Source: Pseudomonadota bacterium
Lineage (GTDB): Bacteria; Pseudomonadota; Alphaproteobacteria; Sphingomonadales; Sphingomonadaceae
DNA length: 64,000 nt
Assembly: GCA_023458055.1 (NCBI GenBank)
Contig: JAEXAW010000028.1
Coordinates: 1-64,000, forward strand
Direction of reading: 5' to 3'
Shown: piece after piece, positions 38,070 through 46,702 of the stretch
Position numbering within the stretch: position 1 is the first letter of the stretch
Layout of the letters: each line of letters begins with the position of its first letter
The notes under the pieces: generated by a model
Told to the model about the DNA's origin: nothing
The model's input: the letters and a program-made list of their open reading frames with translations, nothing else
Database searches by the model: none
Translations under genes and position numbers: made by a program

Positions 38070-39322
38070 ACCAGACCCTGCGCCAGGCTTTCGTCGTTGC
38101 GCGGCGCGATTTTCTCGCGATTGTTGCGACGCCGACCTTCCTGCTTTTCCTCCTCGCGCCCTTGATGATGATCGCGTTCAGCGCCTTGGGCGGCATGGGC
38201 GCTGCCGCAGTTGCCGATAGCAGCGACGTCAAGGCGCGCATCGCGATCATCACCACGCCGGATAAAATCCCGGATTACCGCGCCGCCGATCAATCGATGC
38301 GGGCGATGATGGGCAAGGTGGCTGCGCCTCCGGCAATCGAATATGTCATGCCCGCCGCCGATATTCCGGCACAGGCGCGCGCACTGATGCTCGACAAGAC
38401 GCAAACGACGCTGGCGATCCTTTATGGTGATCCGGCGCGGCCGGTGATTGTGCAATCATCCGCCGAAAGCCGCGCCGGGGCCTATCTGTCGCAGCTTTCG
38501 ACCGAAATGCTGCGCAACCGCGCGCTGGGCGCGAAGGCCGGTCTCGCCGCAAGCCCCCGCGTCGTCGTCGCCAAGCAGGAAGCGAGTTCGCCGCTTGGAC
38601 GCAATATGCTTGCGCTCAGCACGGTCGTCATCCTGTTCATGCTGACGCTTATCCTCGCCAGCCAATCGGTCGGCATGATGGCCGAAGAAAAAGCCAATAA
38701 GGTGATCGAGATTCTCGCAGCCGCGGCACCATTGGAATCGGTGTTTTTTGGCAAATTGCTCGGGATGCTCGGGGTTGCTTTCCTGTTTGTCGGCTTCTGG
38801 GCCACACTCGGCAGTTTTGCGGTACCGCAACTGCTTGCGCATACCGACGCCGCAATTGGCACTGCGATCCAAACCGCGTCGCCCGCCGTCGGATGGCCGA
38901 TCTTTGCGCTGCTCTGCTTCGTCTATTTCGTGATGGCGTTCCTCATCCTCGGCGCGCTGTTCCTGGGTATCGGTGCGCAAGCGGCGACCATCCGGGAAAT
39001 CCAGATGTTGTCGTTGCCCATCACTATCGTCCAGATGGCGATGTTCGGGCTTGCCTCGGCAGCGGCTGGTGCGCCGCGAGCAGTCGTCGCGCGCATTGCC
39101 GAGATCATCCCCTTCTCCTCGCCGCTCGCCATGGCCGCGCACGCGGTGCATGATGGCGCGCTCTGGCCGCATCTTGTCGCGCTAGCGTGGCAAGTCGCCT
39201 GGGTCGCACTCGTCATCTGGATGGCAGTGCGGATGTTCCGCAAGGGCGTGCTCAAATCCGGTGGCGGCTGGTGGTCGAAAATGATGGGACGCGGCAAGTT
39301 TCGCATGGACGAACTCGACTGA
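38066..39322 (+). CDS. ABC-2 type transporter permease (NatB/YhaP type)
   Basis: 418 residues from ATG 38066; the longer frame would sit inside the ATPase gene. One transmembrane helix near 28-48, a large extracytoplasmic domain (about 55-185), then five helices (about 190-370), with MMAEEKANKVIEILAAAAPL and the following FFGKLLGMLGVA typical of ABC-2 exporters. It pairs with the ATPase gene through a four-base overlap. Substrate unknown. Confidence 0.91.
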   Translation: MNQTLRQAFVVARRDFLAIVATPTFLLFLLAPLMMIAFSALGGMGAAAVADSSDVKARIAIITTPDKIPDYRAADQSMRAMMGKVAAPPAIEYVMPAADIPAQARALMLDKTQTTLAILYGDPARPVIVQSSAESRAGAYLSQLSTEMLRNRALGAKAGLAASPRVVVAKQEASSPLGRNMLALSTVVILFMLTLILASQSVGMMAEEKANKVIEILAAAAPLESVFFGKLLGMLGVAFLFVGFWATLGSFAVPQLLAHTDAAIGTAIQTASPAVGWPIFALLCFVYFVMAFLILGALFLGIGAQAATIREIQMLSLPITIVQMAMFGLASAAAGAPRAVVARIAEIIPFSSPLAMAAHAVHDGALWPHLVALAWQVAWVALVIWMAVRMFRKGVLKSGGGWWSKMMGRGKFRMDELD

Positions 39323-39358
39323 TTCACGGGTTAGCGGGCAACGCCCCGCCACTTCGCC

Positions 39359-39376
39359 ATTGACATTGTTGTCAAT
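39359..39376. promoter_or_regulatory. 18-bp perfect dyad, probable repressor operator upstream of the P450 gene
   Basis: ATTGACA-TTGT-TGTCAAT: perfect 7-bp arms around 4 bp, 63 bp before the P450 start codon. Its left arm contains TTGACA, a consensus -35 hexamer, so a bound regulator would block RNA polymerase; the matching -10 is not clear. The size and symmetry suit a TetR- or FadR-like dimer. No regulator gene is adjacent, so the binding protein is unknown. Confidence 0.5.
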
Positions 39377-39439
39377 AAGCGCACTCTTGTCTCCAAAGCC
39401 CCGAAAAAGACGGGCAAAATAGATAGAGAGAGGCGCCAG

Positions 39440-40741
39440 ATGGACAATTTCGACGCAGCTGTCACGCATGATGCCGCTACGGCGGACTGGACTCCAGCGC
39501 GGATGGATATGCCGCGCCGTGACGATCCGCCGCCCAGCCCGGCCAATGATATGAGTCGCCCCGACCTTTATCGCGAGGACCGCTGGCAGGAACCGTTCCG
39601 TGCGATGCGCCACTCGGATCCCGTCAATTTCTGCGAAGCGAGCGCATTCGGGCCTTATTGGAATGTCGTGAGCCATGATGCGATCCAGCATGTCGAATCG
39701 CTGCCCGAACTTTATTCCTCGTCGTGGGAATATAGCGGCATCACCATCGCCGACCGCGCGAAAGACGACCGGTTGCAACTCCCGATGTTCATCGCGATGG
39801 ACCGCCCGCAACATACCGGGCAGCGGCGCACCGTGGCTCCGGCCTTCACGCCCGCCGAAATGCAGCGCATGGCCGGCGATATCCGGCGTCGCACAGCTGA
39901 AATCCTTGATGCCCTGCCAGTCGGAGAACAGTTTGACTGGGTCGACCGCGTGTCGATTGAACTGACCACGCAGATGCTCGCCATCCTGTTCGACTTTCCG
40001 TGGGAGCAGCGTCGCAAGCTCACCTTCTGGTCCGATTGGGCGGGCGATATCGAGATTGCAACCAATCCCGATTTGAAGGAGCAGCGCCTCGCCGTGCTGT
40101 TCGAAATGGCGGCAAGCTTCAAGCAATTATGGGACAGCAAGGCCAATGCCGATCCCACCCCCGACCTCATTTCGATGATGATCCATAGCGAGGCGATGAG
40201 CCATATGTCGGACGAGGAATTTATGGGGAACCTCATCCTCCTCATCGTCGGCGGCAATGATACGACGCGCAATTCGATGTCGGCCTATGCCTATGGGCTC
40301 GACAAGTTCCCGGACCAGCGCGCCAGGCTTGAGGCGGATCCTTCGCTCATTGCCAACGCGACCTCGGAAATCATCCGCTGGCAAACGCCGCTCGCGCATA
40401 TGCGGCGCACCGCAACCGCGGACACGGACTTGTTCGGCCATCAGATCAAGGCGATGGACAAGATTGTGCTATGGTATATCTCGGCCAATCGCGATGAAAG
40501 CGTGTTCGAACGGCCCGACGAAATCATCGTCGACCGCGCCAATGCCCGCCGCCACCTCGCCTTTGGCCACGGCATCCACCGCTGCGTCGGCGCGCGGCTT
40601 GCCGAATTGCAAATCTCCATCCTGATGGAAGAAATGGTGAAACGCCGTCTGCGCGTCCATGTCACCGGCGCGGTTGAACGCACCAATGCCTGTTTCGTCC
40701 ATGGTTACCGCAAGATGGGCGTCGAACTCGAACGCTATTGA
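39440..40741 (+). CDS. Cytochrome P450, CYP153-like (alkane/fatty-acid hydroxylase)
   Basis: 433-residue soluble P450. I-helix GGNDTT (271-276), ExxR E310-I-I-R313, and haem-binding FGHGIHRCVG with C382. Long stretches such as LPMFIAMD, FDWVDRVSIELTTQMLA, NLILLIVGGNDTTRNSM and IIRWQTPLAHMRRTA follow the wording of known CYP153 alkane omega-hydroxylases, so this clade is inferred from recollection of that family. GAGAGAGG precedes ATG. No ferredoxin or reductase is adjacent. It overlaps the convergent next gene by 7 bp. Confidence 0.9.
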   Translation: MDNFDAAVTHDAATADWTPARMDMPRRDDPPPSPANDMSRPDLYREDRWQEPFRAMRHSDPVNFCEASAFGPYWNVVSHDAIQHVESLPELYSSSWEYSGITIADRAKDDRLQLPMFIAMDRPQHTGQRRTVAPAFTPAEMQRMAGDIRRRTAEILDALPVGEQFDWVDRVSIELTTQMLAILFDFPWEQRRKLTFWSDWAGDIEIATNPDLKEQRLAVLFEMAASFKQLWDSKANADPTPDLISMMIHSEAMSHMSDEEFMGNLILLIVGGNDTTRNSMSAYAYGLDKFPDQRARLEADPSLIANATSEIIRWQTPLAHMRRTATADTDLFGHQIKAMDKIVLWYISANRDESVFERPDEIIVDRANARRHLAFGHGIHRCVGARLAELQISILMEEMVKRRLRVHVTGAVERTNACFVHGYRKMGVELERY

Positions 40742-42513
40742 GCGGGCGCTGCGACTGGCCGGACGATGCGGTAAAGTTGAAGGGTCGCCCCTTTGGGCAT
40801 CGGCACGGGGGTGAGCCATCGGGGCTGATGACCCGCAACAAGTTCGCTCGCAAGTGTATGGCGTCCGGCAGTAATATAGGTATCACCTTCGGTCGATGTC
40901 GGGCAAAAGGCCAAATAGGAGGCTGCCGTCGACTGGACAATGGCTTGGGCTTGGTCGGGCTTTGCGAGGAAAGCCTTGATGACTTTCGCGATGGCCTCGT
41001 CATTGCGGTGATGGCCCGTCGCTATGACGCTGTGTCGGCTTTCGACAAGCACCATAGGGCCGATATCGATCGCGGCAAATAACAAGCTGGGCTCGATACG
41101 GTTCAAGCCGGCAATGTCGGCACCGGAGCTGCAAATCGTAGAGGCCTGTGTCCCGCTGGTAATCGGTTGATCCGTCGTTTGCGGGGCAAGGCGCAAGCCC
41201 GGGAGGAGCACTGGCAGCAATGCTGCAACAAGGATGGGGTTCGCCGCTGTTGCCAAAATTCTGGGTAATGTTCGCGGTATGGAACGGGCGTATGCCCAGC
41301 TCTTCCAGCCCACCCACGCAATACCGGCCAACCCGTAAAGATGGGCCAGACCGTTGGTACGCATCACCATCACGCCGACGCACATCGCCCAGCCGAACAG
41401 AAAGCCGGTTACCAACCAACGGTGTCGCTGCTCTGTCTCCGTGCTGTTTCGCCATCCGAGGTAGATTCCGATGATTGAAAAAATATGCAGCGCGACGACA
41501 TTCAAAGCCAGCGTGCCCTGCTTCCACAGCGGCAAACCCTCAAGTACGGACTCGTACCAGTATTTGCGCGAATAAGGGTTAAGTTCGGCGAATGGTCCGC
41601 CCAGGCATTGCGCATCAGCGAGGGCGAGGCAAGCGACCGCAGCCAAAGCCGCGATGCCGGCGATAGCCCATCGTGCGACCGCCGGCATGGGTAGGCGTGT
41701 ACCCGCTAACAAAATCAGTGCAGCAGCAGCGGTCGCTGCGAGATAGGGACGCGACATCGCGTCGCAATAGGATTGGAGCGGCGCTTGCGGCCCGCGCGTG
41801 ACAAGCATGACCCCTACCGATGTGAGGACGAAGCTCAGGCAAAAACGGGCCAGCTGATCGCGCGCCTGGTCTCGTCTCAGCCATGGCCACGCAAAAACAA
41901 GGCCGAATGCCGGGACATAAATGATTGCCTCGAGCGAAATGCTGACCGCTATAGCTAAAAGAGCGCCCACAGCGATGCCGGTCCAGCGGCGCCAGGCGGC
42001 GATGGTAAAGCCGAATGCCGCAGCGCCCAGTAGCATCTGTGCGGAATGATGGTCGATCCGCATCAACCGGAATTGCGCTCCGACCAGCGACATCAGGAAC
42101 GGAGCAACCAGACCAGCGATGACCAGTTCGGAGCGGCCATAGAGCCGCAATATTCTCGCCATCAAAAAGGTCAGTGCGGCGAGCATTGTGACCGAATAGA
42201 TCAATATCGCGACATATTCCGCAGCACCCTGACCCAGCAGCGGCGTTAATCCCCCTATCATGATCGCCAGCGGCAGATCGATGAGGCGCGACCAGTGCAT
42301 CAGACCGCCGACAGGCGGATTAACGCGATGCTGGACAACGTCAAACCACGCCTGACCGCCGAGCAGATCGCGCACCTGCTGAAGCCGCAGCGCATCGTCG
42401 GGGTCAGGAAAGGTCATCGCAAGGATGTCGTGCCGCGCGCCAATGAACGAGAGGATAATCGCCCCGGCTATGACGAGCAGGGGTAAGCGCGCGCTTTTGG
42501 CAAATTGTTCCAT
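40735..42513 (-). CDS. Polytopic membrane protein, GT-C glycosyltransferase-like
   Basis: 592 residues, about ten to twelve helices, then a C-terminal extracytoplasmic part (about 440-592). The first loop carries FPDPDDALRLQQVRDLL, an acidic pair placed like the catalytic DxD/DD of GT-C enzymes (Stt3/ArnT-like), followed by HWSRLIDLP. These enzymes move sugars from polyprenyl phosphate carriers onto acceptors in the periplasm. The call is by architecture, not family recognition. It lies 8 bp after a GtrA gene, which supports glycan handling. Confidence 0.65.
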   Translation of the reverse strand: MEQFAKSARLPLLVIAGAIILSFIGARHDILAMTFPDPDDALRLQQVRDLLGGQAWFDVVQHRVNPPVGGLMHWSRLIDLPLAIMIGGLTPLLGQGAAEYVAILIYSVTMLAALTFLMARILRLYGRSELVIAGLVAPFLMSLVGAQFRLMRIDHHSAQMLLGAAAFGFTIAAWRRWTGIAVGALLAIAVSISLEAIIYVPAFGLVFAWPWLRRDQARDQLARFCLSFVLTSVGVMLVTRGPQAPLQSYCDAMSRPYLAATAAAALILLAGTRLPMPAVARWAIAGIAALAAVACLALADAQCLGGPFAELNPYSRKYWYESVLEGLPLWKQGTLALNVVALHIFSIIGIYLGWRNSTETEQRHRWLVTGFLFGWAMCVGVMVMRTNGLAHLYGLAGIAWVGWKSWAYARSIPRTLPRILATAANPILVAALLPVLLPGLRLAPQTTDQPITSGTQASTICSSGADIAGLNRIEPSLLFAAIDIGPMVLVESRHSVIATGHHRNDEAIAKVIKAFLAKPDQAQAIVQSTAASYLAFCPTSTEGDTYITAGRHTLASELVAGHQPRWLTPVPMPKGATLQLYRIVRPVAAPAQ

Positions 42514-42521
42514 GACGATCG

Positions 42522-42968
42522 TCAGGACTGGAAAACGATGGTTTTGCGCAAGATATAGGTGACCTGGAAACTCACCGCGACCGCAATCAGCTTGGCGACC
42601 AGCGGCATAATCCCGAGTACGCCGCCAAGGCCGACAATCCCCGTGGTGATAGCAAGGCCGACCAGCGCCGACATCAGGAACAACCCCTTTTGCTTGGCGC
42701 GCTCCTGTCCAACGGTCTGCGCTTCACTCGCAAAAACAAGGCGGCTCGAAACAAACCAGTGCGCGACGATGCCGCTGCAATAGCCGATCACCGACGCGCC
42801 CACCGCATGAAAGCCCCAGTAAAGCGCGAGCAGGAACAATCCGAAATCGACGCCGAGCGCAAAGATGCTCGCGCCGACATAAAGGAGGTAGGTCCAGCCG
42901 CGCTCGGCAAACAAGCGTTCGAGTTTATTAAGCGGACCTGCTCCCCCCTTCACCGTTTCAACCTTCAT
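42522..42968 (-). CDS. GtrA family membrane protein
   Basis: 148 residues with four transmembrane helices (about 27-50, 55-75, 95-117 and 123-142) and a C-terminal SFQVTYILRKTIVF, the common end of GtrA/DPMS-associated proteins (consensus NF-x-RK/R-xxVF). GtrA proteins are proposed flippases for undecaprenyl-phosphate-linked sugars. ATG 42968 overlaps the stop of the upstream flavoprotein (ATGA), so the two are probably co-translated. Confidence 0.88.
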   Translation of the reverse strand: MKVETVKGGAGPLNKLERLFAERGWTYLLYVGASIFALGVDFGLFLLALYWGFHAVGASVIGYCSGIVAHWFVSSRLVFASEAQTVGQERAKQKGLFLMSALVGLAITTGIVGLGGVLGIMPLVAKLIAVAVSFQVTYILRKTIVFQS

Positions 42969-44518
42969 GCTGCTTTGGATACGCGCGATGGTACAGCGCG
43001 TTCGGACGCGAGCGCCGCCGCTTCGCCTTCGGTGAGGCCAGCCGCGATGCTTTCCTGCGCGCCTTCGTCGCCCGCTTCATGATATTCGGCGTCTTCGTTG
43101 ACGTTCCAGATATTATAAACGCGGGCACCCGCTTCGATGTTGCGCACCGTCAGCATCGAGGTCATCATCGCATGGTCCTGATTATTATAACGGTGCATGC
43201 CGTTGCGACCGACCATGTGGAGGGTCGGATAGAGGGTTTCGAGCTCGTTACGCATCGCTTCGACATTGGCCGCATAGCTGTCATCGTAAACCGGATAGGC
43301 CTTTTCCTGACGCACCACCGCGCCGCCGACCACATCTTCAGGCTTGCACAGACCGAGGATCGCCATTTCCTTCTTGGCGAGTTCGATCAGGTCATTGTCG
43401 GACGAGGACCACAGGCCGTCGCCTTCGAAACAGAAATATTCAAGGCCGACACAGGCGATATCCGGATCGGGCACCATTTCGGGCGACCAGCTGCGGAAAT
43501 TCTGGACGCGCCCGACCTTGACCTTGCTGTCGTGGATATAAATCCAGTTGTCGGGGAACAAATCTTCCGACTTGATCATCAGCGCGACGGTCAAAAAGTC
43601 GCGATATTTAAGGTCCATCGCATTGTTGCTGGTCTGCGGCAGCGGATGGATGCGCGCCGAAAGTTCGCGCATTGGTGCCGAACAGATCACATGCTCCGCA
43701 TCAATGATAGTGAGTTCGCCGTCTGCATTGGTCGCCGACAGTTTCCAGCGTCCGGTGCCCTGATCCTGGGTGAGTTGCTTGAAGCTGTGGCCCATCAGCA
43801 CATGATTGCCCCCCGCAACGACGAAATCGCGCGCGGCATCCCACATCATACCCGGGCCAAGGCGCGGATAGCGGAAGGTTTCGAGCAAGGTTTTGGTTTC
43901 CATGCCGTCATTGGGCTTTTTGTTGAGGCCCAGGCTGCGCTTCAGGCCGTCCATCACCGCCGCGCCGAGGCTTAGCCCCTTGATGCGCTGCGCCGCCCAG
44001 TCGGCCGACATTTCATCGCACGGCATCCCCCACACCTTCTCGGTATAGGTTTTGAAAAAGATCGAATAAAGCTTGTGGCCGAACTGGTTGACGGTCCAGT
44101 CCTCAAAGCTCTTCACCTTTTTGTTGGGGAAAGCCTTGGCTTTGACATAGCTCGCCATGCACAGGGTCGAGCGCATGATACCGAGATTGAACAGGGCTTC
44201 AAACGCGCGCAGCGGGTAGCTGTAGAATTTGCCTTCATAATAGATACGGCTCATGCGCGGCCGCTGGATGAAATCGTCAGGCAGGATTTCATTCCACAGA
44301 TCGACCACTTCCTTCGATTTGGAAAAGAAGCGGTGGCCGCCAATATCGAATCGGAAGCCGTTAAATTCGACCGTGCGGCTGATCCCCCCGACATAGGTCG
44401 GATCCTTTTCGATGACGGTGACCGAATAGCCCTTTTTGGTCAGCAAATAAGCGGCGGTCAGGCCAGCGGGCCCCGCTCCAATGATCGCTACATCTGCGCG
44501 CGTCGGACTCTTGTTCAC
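42965..44518 (-). CDS. FAD-dependent oxidoreductase, UDP-galactopyranose mutase/protoporphyrinogen-oxidase-like
   Basis: 517 residues. FAD dinucleotide fold AIIGAGPAGLTAAYLL at 10-26, the paired GFRFDIGGHRFFSKSKEVVD segment, YPLRAFEALFNLG, and VWGMPCDEMSADWAAQRIKG are those of COG1232-type flavoproteins close to UDP-galactopyranose mutase. Located between two gtrA genes, it may isomerise or oxidise a nucleotide- or lipid-linked sugar. A short disordered tail ends the protein. Exact reaction unknown. Confidence 0.82.
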   Translation of the reverse strand: MNKSPTRADVAIIGAGPAGLTAAYLLTKKGYSVTVIEKDPTYVGGISRTVEFNGFRFDIGGHRFFSKSKEVVDLWNEILPDDFIQRPRMSRIYYEGKFYSYPLRAFEALFNLGIMRSTLCMASYVKAKAFPNKKVKSFEDWTVNQFGHKLYSIFFKTYTEKVWGMPCDEMSADWAAQRIKGLSLGAAVMDGLKRSLGLNKKPNDGMETKTLLETFRYPRLGPGMMWDAARDFVVAGGNHVLMGHSFKQLTQDQGTGRWKLSATNADGELTIIDAEHVICSAPMRELSARIHPLPQTSNNAMDLKYRDFLTVALMIKSEDLFPDNWIYIHDSKVKVGRVQNFRSWSPEMVPDPDIACVGLEYFCFEGDGLWSSSDNDLIELAKKEMAILGLCKPEDVVGGAVVRQEKAYPVYDDSYAANVEAMRNELETLYPTLHMVGRNGMHRYNNQDHAMMTSMLTVRNIEAGARVYNIWNVNEDAEYHEAGDEGAQESIAAGLTEGEAAALASERAVPSRVSKAA

Positions 44519-44626
44519 TATTTTGCCCCCTGTGGCTGAATGTCTTGCATCCTGCCTAGAGGCAAAGCGGATAAGATTTGGTTAATCGGATGTTATATTT
44601 TGAAAAATCAACGCACTTGGCAGGAG

Positions 44627-45022
44627 TCAGGCAACCAGCAGCATCCGCCGACGAATCAGGAAGCTGGCGTGAAAGCTTGCGACCAGCGCAATCACGCGCG
44701 CGGCCAAGGGGCTGAACCCGGCACCGGTGAGCAGCGCGACCATGGCATAAGTAACGGCCAAACCGATCAGCGCCGAGGCAAAGAACATATGCTGTTGGCG
44801 TGCGCGCAGCTGGCTGATCGTGGCGGTATGTTCGACGAAAACGGTACGGTTGCATAACAAGCCATGAAGCAGAGCGCCGACTGCGTAACTCAAGGCCGCC
44901 GCCGGTGCCGCCAGGATTCCGGCCGCCAGCGCAAGCAGGAAGACCGCGATATCAAGCGCGAAGGCCGCGAGCCCTGCCTGCAAAAAACAAAAACCATTCC
45001 ACCGTTTGAAGGGACGAATCAT
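44627..45022 (-). CDS. Second, divergent GtrA-like membrane protein
   Basis: 131 residues with four hydrophobic helices. QAGLAAFALDIAVFLLALAA at the start and ASFHASFLIRRRMLLVA at the end mirror GtrA, including the basic triplet near the C-terminus, though it shares little identity with the copy at 42522-42968. It is first in the four-gene minus-strand cluster (108 bp before the flavoprotein). Probably another polyprenyl-sugar flippase subunit. Confidence 0.8.
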   Translation of the reverse strand: MIRPFKRWNGFCFLQAGLAAFALDIAVFLLALAAGILAAPAAALSYAVGALLHGLLCNRTVFVEHTATISQLRARQQHMFFASALIGLAVTYAMVALLTGAGFSPLAARVIALVASFHASFLIRRRMLLVA

Positions 45023-45086
45023 GCCAAACCCCCTGCCGCTGCGATTTTACGCGACTCGGGACTAGCAAAAGCTAGTTACAGTAAGG

Positions 45087-46658
45087 TTAATGACGGAAGT
45101 GGCGCATCCCGGTGAAGACCATCGCCAGCCCCGCTTCATCCGCTGCTGCAATGACGTCTTCGTCACGGATCGAGCCGCCCGGCTGGATGACCGCCGTCGC
45201 GCCCGCTTCCACCGCGGCAAGCAGGCCGTCCGCAAAGGGGAAAAAAGCGTCGGAAGCCACCGCCGAACCAATGGTGCGCGGCTCCGCCCAGCCGGCCTTG
45301 TCGGCGGCATCCTTGGCTTTCCAGGCGGCGATGCGCGCGCTTTCAAGGCGGTTCATCTGGCCTGCACCAATTCCCGCCGTGCTGCCATCCTTGGCATAGA
45401 CGATGGCGTTGGATTTGACATGCTTGGCGACCGTCCAGGCGAACAGGCAGTCGTTTAGCTCCTGAGGGGTGGGTTCGCGCTTGGTGACGGTCTTCAGCAT
45501 TTCGCGGCTGATCTGGCCATTGTCTCGGCTCTGGACGAGATACCCGCCCGCGATGGTCTTGACGTTGAGCCCGCCGCGCGCCGGATCGGGCAGTTCGCCG
45601 GTAATCAGCAACCGCAGATTCTTTTTCCTGGCGAAGATCGCTTTGGCTTCATCGCTCGCATCGGGCGCGGCGACGACTTCGGTGAAAATCTCGCTCATCG
45701 CCTCCGCGGTTTCGGCATCAAGCGGACGGTTGACCGCGATGATGCCGCCGAACGCGGATACGCTGTCGCTTGCAAGCGCCGCCTGATAGGCTTCGAGCAG
45801 AGTGTCGGCACTGGCGACGCCGCAGGGGTTGGCGTGCTTGACGATCACCACGGTCGGCGGGCCATCACGAAACTCGCTGACCAGCTCCAGCGCTGCATCG
45901 GCGTCATTATAATTATTATAGCTGAGCTCTTTGCCCTGAAGTTGTTCCGCTTGCGCAATCCCGCGCCCATGCGGACCAGCCGGAATATAGAGTGCGGCTT
46001 TCTGGTGCGGGTTTTCGCCATAGCGCAGCTCTTCTGCTTTGTTGGCGGTGAGCGCGAGCACATCGGGGAAAGCCTGTTGCTGGTCGGCAAAGGCGAACCA
46101 TTGCGAGATCATCGCATCATAAGTCGCGGTTGCACTATAGGCTTTGGCCGCAAGCTTGCGGCGCGTCGCAAGGTCGGTCTCGCCGCCCGCGACCAGCGCA
46201 TAATCCGCCGGATCGGTCACAATCGCAACGCTCGCATGGTTTTTGGCGGCGGAGCGCACCATCGACGGGCCGCCAATATCGATATTTTCGATAATCTCGT
46301 CGCGCTCGGCCCCGCGCATCACGGTTTGCGCGAACGGGTAGAGGTTGACGACGACGAGGTCGATGGCGCCGATGTCGTGCGCTTCCATGGCTGCCACATG
46401 CTCCGCATTGTCGCGCACCGCGAGGAGGCCGCCATGGACTTTGGGATGAAGCGTCTTGACCCGCCCATCCATCATTTCGGGAAAGCCGGTGAGGTCGCTA
46501 ATGTCGCGCACTTGAAGCCCCGCATCGCGCAGCGCCTTGGCCGTGCCGCCGGTCGAGACCAGTTCGACACCCTTGTCAGCGAGTGCTTTGCCAAGGTCCG
46601 CAAGGCCTGTCTTGTCCGACACCGAAAGAAGCGCACGCTTGATAATCACCTTTTCCAT
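45087..46658 (-). CDS. purH: Bifunctional AICAR formyltransferase/IMP cyclohydrolase
   Basis: Catalyses the last two steps of IMP synthesis. 523 residues from ATG 46658 (MEKVIIKRALLSVSDKTGL, the canonical start); the longer frame adds atypical residues. The MGS-like IMP cyclohydrolase domain (1-195) shows ELVSTGGTAKALRDAG and GGPSMVRSAAKNH. The formyltransferase domain shows LRYGENPHQKAALY, VKHANPCGVA and a C-terminal GFADAFF-type segment here reading VASDAFFPFADG. Follows the heparinase-like gene by 44 bp. Confidence 0.96.
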   Translation of the reverse strand: MEKVIIKRALLSVSDKTGLADLGKALADKGVELVSTGGTAKALRDAGLQVRDISDLTGFPEMMDGRVKTLHPKVHGGLLAVRDNAEHVAAMEAHDIGAIDLVVVNLYPFAQTVMRGAERDEIIENIDIGGPSMVRSAAKNHASVAIVTDPADYALVAGGETDLATRRKLAAKAYSATATYDAMISQWFAFADQQQAFPDVLALTANKAEELRYGENPHQKAALYIPAGPHGRGIAQAEQLQGKELSYNNYNDADAALELVSEFRDGPPTVVIVKHANPCGVASADTLLEAYQAALASDSVSAFGGIIAVNRPLDAETAEAMSEIFTEVVAAPDASDEAKAIFARKKNLRLLITGELPDPARGGLNVKTIAGGYLVQSRDNGQISREMLKTVTKREPTPQELNDCLFAWTVAKHVKSNAIVYAKDGSTAGIGAGQMNRLESARIAAWKAKDAADKAGWAEPRTIGSAVASDAFFPFADGLLAAVEAGATAVIQPGGSIRDEDVIAAADEAGLAMVFTGMRHFRH

Positions 46659-46702
46659 GAACTTTACCCGATTTCCTTCATTAGAGCGGCAAGGCTTGCG
46701 CC

